A stretch of 64,000 nucleotides of DNA from assembly GCF_029227915.1 (NCBI RefSeq), contig NC_079878.1:22467501-22531500 (forward strand), in the 5' to 3' direction. The stretch is from Hydractinia symbiolongicarpus. Taxonomy: Eukaryota > Cnidaria > Hydrozoa > Anthoathecata > Hydractiniidae. The notes below the pieces were generated by a model. It was not told the DNA's origin, did no database searches, and was given only the letters and a program-made list of their open reading frames with translations. The translations under genes were made by a program, and so were the position numbers. Numbering within the stretch: the stretch's first letter is position 1; each line of letters starts with the position of its first letter. Positions 54,492-64,000 of this stretch are shown here, piece after piece.

Positions 54492-56360
54492 ATGGAAGTC
54501 GACATTAACGATAACGTCAGACAAGACATGAACATTCCGGAAAATGAAAATCAGATGATGTGTGTGGCTGGTGCGGTAGACGATTTAGAAACAATGGAGG
54601 TGTATTACAGCACCTTCGATTTTGTGTTGTTGTGGAAAGAGATCAAGCAGGAAACAACGTATTGGAGAGACATAAGCCAGCAGAAGATCAGCTGGAAAAC
54701 GATGATGCGACAGTAGCTTCTACTCCTGATGATATCCCACATACTACGTTTTAACGGAAAAACCTGCTTCGGACGAAAACTCCTGAGGAAAAAGATGCTA
54801 ATGAAGACTTTCTACTGCAGGGCCCGATGTCGACCGTTGAAGCAGTGTTATTTGACGTCATTACCCGGGCAAAAGGGCGCCATCGATATTTTCGAAGATC
54901 GCGCAATGTGATTGGTTAGAACTTACGTCATAGCGGGCAATATTCCACAATATTCCGGAGAGACTTACTGATGCAATTACCCTTTTTAAAGGTACTGGTG
55001 TCCAAGTTTCTGGAAATGGTGAAAGACACCTGGGAGCCGTGATTGGCACTAAGGCGTTTAAGAAAAGTTTTGTACATAGTCTCGTTACAAACTGGATCAA
55101 CGAGAGCTCCATACTTTCCCAAGTAGTGATTGCGCAACCACAAGCAGCCTACACGTGCTATGTGGCTGGTTACCAACACAAGTTGACGTACTTTCTTCGT
55201 ACGATTTCTGAGATCAAGAACCAGTTAGCAAAAGTCGATGAAATCATTCGGCACCAATTCATTCCAGCAATCACAGGTGGTCACATCGTCAGCGATAGCG
55301 GACATCAATTACTTGCCCTACCACCAATTTTAGGTGGTTTGGGGTTGAAGATATTCGCAGCCGCTGCTGCTGACGATTATAATAACTACATGAAGGCTAC
55401 CATTAATCGTCAATCACAAATACTTAACATCAATGTTTAGAATATAGAGGCAGGACGAAACAACAGTCGCGAAGCGCACGTCAAAAAAAAAGCAAGATAA
55501 TCTCGAGTCGCTTCTAGCATACATGGACGAGAAAGGAAAGCAAAGAGTAAAAGCGAACAATCAAAAGGGAGTTTTGAACTGGCTTACTACGCTACCATTG
55601 AAGGAGTATGGCTATGATTTGGCACAAAAGGAACTCTGGGATACGATTCGAACTGGTAGCTAGATAGATTACCGTCAATTTGTGCATGTGGTTGTCGCTT
55701 CGATATATCGCACAGTCTTTTTTGTAAGAAAGGTGGCATCGTAACGTTGCGCCACAGTTAAATCAGGGACATCAAGGCTGATCTATTGAGTGACATTTGT
55801 GTTTAAATGAGAAAAGAACTGTTACTAGTTGAGATGAATGGTGAAACTTTACGCTTAAGAGCCGCCAGCAGTAGCAGGGAAGCACGTTTGGATATTAGCG
55901 CCCTCAACATCTGAATTACTGATCAAGGAGCATTCCTCGATATAAGAGTGTTTGATCTCACTGCTCAGAGGTACTGGAATCTAGAATTAGAAAAGTGTTA
56001 CCAGCGAAACGAAGACGAGAAGAAACGACATTATGGTGAACGTATACTTTAAATTCAAAACGGATCATTTACCCTGCTAGTCTTCTCAACGAACCGTGGA
56101 ATATGAAGAGAACGTCAAATCTTCTACCAACGCATGGCTAGAATGATTTCCGAAAAATGACACATCTTCATTTTAATATCAATGAAGGCTATAAGAAGTA
56201 AGAAGTAAGATATCCTTCCCACTGTTAAGATCGACAGTACGATGTGTGGAAAGTTCAAGGTACCTACCTTCAAATTATTCTACGAACAACTTCGAGACAG
56301 AAGTCCGCACGGCTCAATTAAACAAGATGTTTTAATGAACGCGAACATACAGCCTTAGTA
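54492..56360 (+). pseudogene. Decayed retroelement: zinc-finger start and R2-like C-terminus
   Basis: Frames read in order. A C2H2-like finger (CGWCGRRFRNNGGVLQHLRFC pattern, 54563-54625) comes first. After a gap lies a post-reverse-transcriptase region (GERHLGAVIGTKAFKKSFV, then PQAAYTCYVAGYQHKLTYFL and LPPILGGLGL, about 55010-55350). It is followed by YMDEKGKQRVKANNQKG and LPLKEYGYDL. Next comes a CCHC-like motif with FDISHSLFCKKGG (about 55680-55740), then ARLDISA and FLDIRVFDLTAQRYW. The C-terminus recalls the CCHC plus restriction-like endonuclease of R2-type LINEs, but the clade is uncertain. The reverse transcriptase core is missing between about 54830 and 54960. Stops at 54714, 55438, 55661 and later, plus frameshifts, show it is dead. 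Confidence 0.6.
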
Positions 56361-56438
56361 GTGTACTCTTTTCTATGTTTTGTCATCTTTCAACGTCTAA
56401 TGTCTATGTTCGTATGTGTGTTGTTGTATTTAATTTAA

Positions 56439-56526
56439 CTAGTCGTTAGCCCGTGGAAAAATCCACGGGTTCGCCCGTCGCAGCTAAGCTACCATTTTTC
56501 GTGACAGACAGACGGACGGACGGACA
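56439..56526 (-). mobile_element. Mini-Helitron, 5'-truncated
   Basis: On the minus strand it ends with the perfect hairpin CCCGTGGATTTTTCCACGGG followed by CTAACGA and CTAG (56439-56442), then T. It carries the 'agcttagctgcgacggg' and 'tctgtc' parts of the family and lacks the TCTATATTATAAT start. Confidence 0.65.
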
Positions 56527-56619
56527 AAGTGAAAATAAAATTACGTGCAGGGTCGTTATAAATTGCAAAAAAAAAGTACGGTAAAACTTGTACTCTCAGA
56601 ACAGTCATATTACGCCTAG

Positions 56620-58000
56620 TGACTAACAGACAGTGGTATTTATTAATGATTTTAATCACATTTAGTATTTGTTTCTTCATTAAAATCACTCCCTTGTTGC
56701 TATGAAAGATTTCTGTGGAATTACCAAGGTTTTGGTAATTCATGCTTATCGCAGCGAATACACCTAGCTACCTTTCCCAATGTTTGCTATCACTTTAAAA
56801 CAAGCTTAATCCCATAGTGACAATAAAGTCTTGGTCGGTTATCGTCATTTTGCACTTAATGACGTAATGTTTATTTTTAATCGATGATATTTTATGCAGG
56901 TTTACTGGTTCTTTTAGTTGGTTTTGTTTTGCCACAAAGACGAAGAAAATTAAGAAATGTAATTTTGTGAAGAAAAATAGAGACAAAGCAATAGGCATGA
57001 AAAAATTATAATATTTATAGTTTTAACTATGAAATTATACAGAGTTGCTTCTCATCACCAAAAATCTGTTTTTAAACAGATCCATTAAACTTGGCGATTC
57101 GTAAAAATTATTTCGCTTTTTTTTCCCTTTTGTACTTTCTACCATCCTAACTATACGTGTTGACTTGTTTTGGCGTTTAAAGCTTTTGGGCTTTAAGTAT
57201 AGTATTAATATTCAAATCATTTAATTACACAAAAGTAGCATAATTATTTTAATTGATAAATAAATATTATTTAAAATTGATTTTTTCCTGAACTACGTTC
57301 TGGTGGTCAAGAAGTTTCGATAGAAAGTGACTTCTTGTCCTTAAGTAACAGTAATGTGATTTTAACAAGTTTTAATTTTATCACAAAACTATCTTCCCAC
57401 ATGGAGTAGCCTCTTGCGAAATTTCGAAAAATAATTATTTTTTTAATTTCCCCTGTGGTGATTAATTTAGTTAAAATACCAACAAACTGTTTTTTAAATA
57501 CACCTTTGTCTGTATGTCTACGTTAACCAAACGTAGGCTTCCTTTTTCTTTTAAAACGTAGGTGTACAGGACACTCGTTTGTGAAAAGATATTCAGTTTT
57601 TTTTTAATTTTATGAAGCCAAAAGGCGACTTTATTTGCAGTGAAATAGTAGTTAATGTTTTGAATGTTTAGGTTACTGTGATCGTACTAAACCACGTGAA
57701 AATTATTGTGTAGCGTCGCTGCAAACAGCAAAACTTGCATGTCAACGCAATTTTCCGGTAATTTATCAACTTAATCACGTCATAATTGGCTAGTATAAGG
57801 GAATTAAGTAAAAAGTTAAAAATTATATCAACTTACAACTAAAATTAACGACAATGAACTCATCAGAAACAGCAATATTATGTTACGTAATATAAAAACG
57901 GTAGGAAATAAAATTCAGAATCATGGTTGGGTTAATTAAGTCTTAATGTGTATATATATAAAAACAATAAAATGACTTTAAAATTATAATATCCCGGACA
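56620..58000. repeat. Diverged segmental duplication, unit 1
   Basis: Blocks in this stretch recur in the same order at 60830-63350: 'tttattaatgat' (56637 and 60858), 'aatacacctagctacc' (56758 and 61003), 'aatgtttatttttaatcgatgat'-like (56866 and 61124), 'cttcccacatg' (57392 and 62351), 'aaaacttgcatg.caacgca' (57729 and 63204), and 'attatgttac.taatataaa' (57877 and 63320). No coding region was found. Confidence 0.5.
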
Positions 58001-59737
58001 CAAACGAATACACATCAGAAGGATTTACAAGCTGGGCAAAACGCTGAGCATATCTTTAAAAAATATTTCTATCTGAGTCTGAATATTCATATAAAAAATT
58101 GTATTGCAAATGTTCCTATTTTAATTTATTCCCCAAATGTCATCAAAATCCTTCATAATGGCTCATTCATAAGTCAAAATGGCTTTCAAATGCTGGGTTT
58201 TATCAGGGAATAAAAATTTATTAATCATTTTTTTTTTTTTTTTTTTTTTTGTATTTAAGCATTTTTCCAAACAAAGTTGTTCAAATTTGTCACTTCTCCA
58301 AGAATAGAATATGAATTTTACGCTGTAATTTAAATTTTCTTAAACTGACCAACAACGGTAAAAAAACAACTGATCATACGATTTCCGTGAAGAGATTTTT
58401 AAAATTCACATCAGTTTAGAAATATTCGAAATTACAATAGCTGCAAAACCCGAAAAGTCGTGAAAGATACAAATGATGAAACCGTAAAAGAGTCACTTGA
58501 CGATAAAATGACTTTTAAACGTCGAGATGGCCTAAAATAGTAGAAATTTTTGTGTCGTGAAAAAAAAGAAACTTAAAAAATAATCGTTTAATTAACACTT
58601 TATTCGGCATGCAATTCAACATCATTTTGTAAAAAAATGAAAATTATAAACAACAGATTGCTATAGTTAAATAAAATCCCTTTACACTGAACTAGTTAAA
58701 AAATCTTCAAGCTGGGGTAAAACCACTTTATCTGTTATGGTCAAGATTTTCTACATTTCTGAATGATAATCGCACATATGTAGGTGAAAACAACCGCAAC
58801 TTTGTCTGCATACAATACAAAATGTAGCTTAAGGTACAATGTTTTATGACAAAGAATACTGTACTCAATAGCTACTTGTCCTGGCTACTTACTTTTTATG
58901 TCAGTAAACGTCCTCTAATTGCTGACGTTCAACCATTTGCAATCATATCGACTAGCAAAATAGAAAAATAAAAGAAACGCTTTTTAAAGTTCCCACTCGT
59001 GTAATTTTTTGTTGAATTATTTTTCAGCGTTGTCAAATTGTCTGAGATGTAAACAATAATCCAGGCTAATCATTTTAGAACTGAAGAAAACCCCTGTAAA
59101 CAGAAGAAGAGCACCTCAGCCCTTCTCTAGCCCTTGTTCCTTTAGAAATCAAGCAATTAAAGGGGAGTGTAATTATACGACACACAAAGGGAAAGTAGCG
59201 CTTTTTGAGAGGTGCTTGCTGGTATATCCATATAATATTTACCATTGTATACCATAAAGTTAGTCGTAGTGGAGGTAAACTAAATCTTTTAAAATAGTAT
59301 TCTTACAATACAAGTTAGAGGTATCAATTATTTTTTAATCATGAAAACAAGTACTGTGCATTTATTAGGTTGTAGTTTAATTTTACCGGAAAGAGATGGG
59401 ACAATAAAATTGTTAATATAGAAAACCATTTACTATAAAAAAAGAATTACTTTAGAGGAAATATATTGTAATGCTCAAACGTTCCCAAAATAATGGCACC
59501 TTTAGAGTGCAAAGAAAACCAAAAAGGATAACATTTTGCCTAAAAACTTGAGCTAAGCAAACAATCTCATATTATTCCAAAAAAACCTCTATTAAATTTT
59601 TAAGGGGCTATCCGATAGCATTTCTTTATATCTAAATTTTTTTATTTTTAATAGTTCTTGATGATTTTAAAATTTTTGACCTCATTAAAGTCGACCAACA
59701 AAATATTTTTCTGTATGGTAAAAATATCTTCAATAGA
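58001..59737. other. AT-rich stretch, no gene seen
   Basis: It contains a 23-base poly-T run (58228-58250). No supported gene, LINE or SINE. All frames are short and lack motifs. Confidence 0.4.
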
Positions 59738-60127
59738 CCTTCCCCGAATTTCCTAATTATGAGAAACTCAATTAAAAAAGTCGATACTAAAAATTATTCT
59801 TATCCGTAAATTCCTTAGCAAAAGGTAGAACAAATTACCTAATTTCGTTAATATTTCTGTTTGTTTAGTGCCTCAACTCCGAGTTGAAAGTTTCGGTCAA
59901 ACCCTTTATATAACCGAGCTTTCCCAGAAAAGCCTCGTTTATTTTCTTTACATCTAAATAAAATCCGACCAGATATTATATTGATCTAAATACTTCATTT
60001 TTGTCATGATAATATACTATCTGAATATTCTATCTGAATATTTTTAATTGAAGAGCACAGACCAATTATAAAATTTTGGATGATGTCATAATTATTAAAA
60101 TTTATGAAATTGGGGAAAGGTGTATTT
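59738..60127 (-). mobile_element. 389-bp MITE, copy 2
   Basis: Inverted relative to the copy at 42134-42522 with many shared blocks, for example 'aaaggtagaacaaattaccta' and 'cttcatttttgtcatgata'. A duplicated 'tatctgaatat' occurs near 60025-60050. Confidence 0.7.
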
Positions 60128-60219
60128 GCTCCTCAAAAATGTAAAACCTAAGTATTGCTAAGTGCAAACACTGTTATTCTTTCAAAACGGAATTTATTCG
60201 TCATATTACGCTTAAGTTA

Positions 60220-60827
60220 AGTGTCCACTGAAGCAAAATACGCTCTTCGCAAATTATTATCGCGAAAAAAATAATTCATATTTTGGTGGACACACATTCG
60301 CGATAGAAACCACCAGTTAATCGTTATTTTCTGTCGCGTAGTTTTTCGCGATAGGAAATGAAAAGGTTTTCATTTTAAAAAATTCGTTCGTGGCGAAAAA
60401 TTTTAATTTCAAAGGACGTAAATTGGATTAATTTTTAAAGAACCCCTTATTTAAATTCATGCTCGCGTTTAATATTATGAAACATGCAAATGTTTATGCA
60501 CAGGAAGATATACAGTGAGAGTTCCGTTTAATCTTCCCTTGATATGAACGAACAAGAAACTTTAGCAGAATGCGTCCGAAAATATCCTTGTCTGTACGAC
60601 AAGTCGTGCAATGATTTTTTTCCTCATTTCTCTTCACTATCACTACGACCAGCGTATACAAAATCTCATCCTCACTGTCCATGATAGAAATGCGAGAGAA
60701 ATTCAATCTTTAAAATGTTTTCAATGGACACACTGTGCCACCTGTTCGTGAAACTTTTTTCACGACAGAAAATTTATTCGTCGTGAATTTTTTAATTAAT
60801 TAACTCTGTCGCGTTTCAGTGAATACT
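60220..60827 (-). mobile_element. Possible Harbinger-like remnant
   Basis: Imperfect inverted ends: AGTGTCCACTGAAGC at the left and, reverse-complemented, AGTATTCACTGAAAC at the right, each next to a TTA/TAG-like target. On the minus strand a frame from ATG 60682 reads MDSEDEILYTLVVVIVKRNE, similar in style to the start of some Harbinger-type (PIF) transposase proteins. The rest of the transposase is missing. Both lines of evidence are weak alone. Confidence 0.35.
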
Positions 60828-60829
60828 TA

Positions 60830-62741
60830 GCTTTACTGACATACGTACATTGGAATTTATTAATGATCCGCATTTTTAATATTTGCTTTAATGAAAACCA
60901 GTTATTTGTTACCATGGAATGTTTCCATCCTAGCAACAAGGTTAAATACTAATCTAAGACATTGTTAACGCAATAATGTTGTTGGGAGTAAATACACCTA
61001 GCTACCAGCATTCATTTGTAAATTTGACATGAAAACATTTTTCTAAAGGCTGGAATTTTCATTTAATTTAACTAATCCGATAAGGATTCTTTATTAGTTC
61101 TGTAATTTTGCACACGATGTCGCAATGTTTATTTTTATGCGATGATGAAGTGCCTTTAGACGGACTATTAAAACGGAATCTACTAAGATGTATTATCTTA
61201 GTTTGTTTCAGAATTAGGTGTGTCATCACCATTGTCAATGTGGTCGAACAATTAGAATAACAAGATGATCTATGTACCTTGTTGCATCTTGTTTTTACAG
61301 TTTTATATCAAGTTTTACATACGATTAAAGGTCCTTGTAGAAAATTGCTGGAAAATACCAAGAAATCAAGTTAGTTTTAATTAGGCCTCGTACGATAAGC
61401 ACAAACAAAGTATTTCTCATGTAGCTACATTCAAATTCATTGCCGCATGATTTACAAGCTATTGTCCAGGAAGCGATTTTATGTATTTTGAGTCTCTTTA
61501 TAGCATCACCTTCCAGTTACATTTTCGATAAACAATCTTCCAGTATGAAAACATAATACACGCCAATAATTAAAAAAAGTAAGCCAGCTGCACATAAATA
61601 TACGTTCCGTTGTTGAAGAGTCCTTGTTTATATCAGTGCTGATAGGAACTGAAGACGCTGTCCTACGTGCGAGAATAACAAAAATTAAAGGCTACCATGA
61701 TCGTTCTTTGGGATTCTGAGAAAATTACATACCTTGTGTCAGATCGGTCTGGAGTATATTCTTATTAGTATATGGCAAAGTTTAATTGCTAGACAAAATA
61801 TTTTGTTATTCAGATCAAGTGTTTGGCAAGTCGGTCTAGTGATTTTAAAATATTGAGAAATTTATATTTCCTTTTTTTCCTTTTTAATATATTGCCAAAT
61901 TATTCTTGTCATTTTTTAATTCTTTATATTAATAAGTATACAGACGTAGCCTTGCAAAAACATGACATCGCTTGTAATTTTTTTAATTTTCCCCTCTATT
62001 TATTAAGATCAAAATATTTAACTTATTAAAAATCCAGTCAATTCACTTATACCTTGAATGTTATTAAACAGTATATCTGAAATCACTGAATTTAATAAGA
62101 AAAAAGAATGCTGAGCGTTGTTGAATTGCAGTGAAATTTTATTAAACTAAATACCCCATTCCCAATTGCTATTTTTACCCTATTTTAATCTCTTCCTGCC
62201 TTTATTCAGAGCTCTTGTTTATTTATCTCCTGATGATTATTTCAGATGTTTTTAACCGATAAAATATTTAAGATTAAATACTTTCTGGTTACAAACTTTC
62301 GTTAAGTAGGAAGGCCATCTTCTCATGCATTTAAGTTTGCCACAGAATTACCTTCCCACATGCAATGGTTTCTTGGGGAAATGTGTTTGAAAAGATATAT
62401 TTTCTAACCTTTTGAAGTTGGTCATAATTTTTTATTTTACCGAAGTACTAACAGCAAGGCATCGTATTAACAAACAACTGACGTAATTTATGTCTTTTTT
62501 TTACTTGATATTGACATTTTATTTCTTCTTTACTAATTTCAAAAAGTTTCCTAATTTTTTGTTATATCAGTTCATTTGGGATTAATAATAACCAAGAATA
62601 TTATTTTGTAATTAAATTAAATAAATAAAACTTTCCCAGAACTAAATGTTGCGGTTGAAAGCTTGTTTTAGATTTCGCGTTTTTTTTCAATTTCAAAAAA
62701 CAAAAACAAACAAACAAACAAGATCGAAGTTTCCATCAACA
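60830..62741. repeat. Diverged segmental duplication, unit 2 (left part)
   Basis: The colinear partner of 56620-57420; the match continues at 63190-63350 beyond the minisatellite. The pattern is spaced short blocks in larger non-matching DNA, so the duplication is old or the blocks are conserved elements. No gene was found. Confidence 0.45.
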
Positions 62742-62945
62742 CATTTCAATCTGGTATATCAAACCTTTCATTTCAAGATCGAAGGAAGCTTTGATCTCGA
62801 GATCAAAGCTTCCATCTTAAGATCGAAGCTTCCATCTGAAGATCGAAGCTTCCATCTGAAGATCGAAGAACCACTTTCGATCTTGTATATCAAACCTTTC
62901 ATTTCAAGATCAAAGTTTTGATCTCGAGATGGCAGCTGCGATCTC
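62742..62945. repeat. 20-bp GATCGAAGCTTCCATCTGAA repeat in a duplicated frame
   Basis: Three near-identical 20-bp units lie at 62801-62860, each holding an AAGCTT. They are flanked by two copies of 'gtatatcaaacctttcattt' (62754 and 62884), both followed by 'gatctcgagat'. The result is a tandem duplication of about 130 bp around a minisatellite core. Frames across it are compositional. Confidence 0.8.
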
Positions 62946-63350
62946 AAGATACAACAATGATCAATAAAATGTGTAGAAATGGCCCTAATAAGCTTCCGCA
63001 CAAAAATCCTAAGAAATTCATAGGAATTCACCCTTACAAAAATCCACAACAAAATTCATAAAAACAATCTTATTTGTTATTTAGCAGCCGGTAGCACGAC
63101 TTCCTTCTGGCACACACAGAATGCGAGTATAAATAAAAAAAGACGCATTTCTAAGTTTCGTTACCTCATCTTCACGTGTGCAAATTAGTTAAGCGGCAGA
63201 TAAAACTTGCATGCCAACGCACTTTTCTAGCAATTTATCAACTGAATGCGTCATTATCTGCAAGTCTGAGGTCAGTTCAAATCCAAAATTACATACATTG
63301 AACACATTAAAATCATCAAAATTATGTTACATAATATAAATCCAGCAAGA

Positions 63351-64000
63351 AATGTAATTTGCAGCAATAGGGAAAACACAAGGTGAAAAACAAACAACGT
63401 AATAATTTTACCCACCAAATGTAATTCAGACTTATTTCATTAAATTTAGAAGTTTTGTGCAAAAAAAGACCTTACTTACTTATAACTTCACAAATTTTTC
63501 ATTATGTGTCAGGGTGAAGTCTCAATATCAATGTTTGGAAATAAGGTAAAAATCTTACGTGTTGTTACAATTATTGAATAATATGTAATCCTATTCTGGA
63601 ATTCCATCTATATTATTACCACCCTGCGTGCAAAAGCGGTAATACTTCATACGTAGTTTTGATATCTCATTTCCATTTTGCAGTATGTTCCGCTATAGGA
63701 CAAAAACTTAAAATTGTCTTTTCTCGAGTAGGGATCAATTTCCATTGCAATTCAGTTTTTTTAAGGGTGAAATAAAATTCACAAGTATTGTATTACACAG
63801 GCAGCTGCTGTAAACAAGTGATTGTTTTTAAATTTTAGGCTACCTATATAAAACTTAGGAAAAGTGCAGAAAAATTGTATCCAACTCCATGTTGTTATTT
63901 TTAATTTTTGCTGAAGCTTGGCAAAATTAGATAATAAGCCAAAATACTGCTGTTAGGGAGAAAAACAACGTTGCCCAAAGTAGAATAATTAACTTTGCCA
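63351..64000. other. AT-rich right edge, no gene seen
   Basis: No coding pattern, SINE or terminal repeat could be supported in the last 650 bases. An element cut by the window edge cannot be excluded. Confidence 0.4.

Overview
This is an AT-rich eukaryotic window from an invertebrate animal, most likely a cnidarian. The basis is three animal genes with GT/AG introns, a beta-helix/multi-membrane protein family that I associate with cnidarian genomes, and a dense mix of LINEs, tRNA-derived SINEs, MITEs and mini-Helitrons. A hydrozoan is possible, but the sequence alone does not fix the species. No rRNA, tRNA gene, CRISPR array or bacterial-type operon was seen.

Layout. Positions 1-14.3 kb are accessory: a decayed THAP zinc-finger remnant at the left edge, a frameshifted gene for a large beta-helix membrane protein (about 0.85-4.3 kb), MITEs and palindromes (4.6-6.3 kb), CT-rich tracts, a broken LINE (8.7-9.8 kb), and a LINE with one intact 1089-codon ORF (PHD finger, endonuclease, reverse transcriptase; 10.7-14.3 kb). 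From 14.6 to 24.9 kb lie two conserved genes on the + strand, rebuilt exon by exon with consistent phases: a FAM133 homologue (9 coding exons, 169 aa) and a UBE2U-type ubiquitin-conjugating enzyme (6 coding exons, 326 aa). From 25.4 to 33.3 kb there is a stray copy of a UBE2U exon piece, a decayed second LINE with a long AAAT tail, and a putative DNA transposon that holds a LINE fragment between two apparently identical 217-bp direct repeats. From 34.1 to 52.2 kb lies an ELK-type (Kv12/KCNH3-4-8) voltage-gated potassium channel gene with 12 coding exons and 1187 aa, whose introns carry at least nine mobile elements. From 52.2 to 64 kb no conserved gene was found. That stretch has a SINE, a mini-Helitron, a 31-bp minisatellite with 248-bp higher-order structure, a decayed retroelement with a zinc-finger start and an R2-like C-terminus, a Harbinger-like remnant, and two diverged colinear blocks that look like an old segmental duplication.

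The three conserved genes share strand but show no evident shared pathway: FAM133 proteins are nuclear lysine/serine-rich proteins, UBE2U is an E2 enzyme, and ELK is a plasma-membrane channel. The clearest recurring theme is repeat biology. There is a mini-Helitron family (TC start, hairpin plus CTAG end, A|T target) including a perfect head-to-tail pair, two kinds of TTAA-flanked elements, and a four-copy SINE family.
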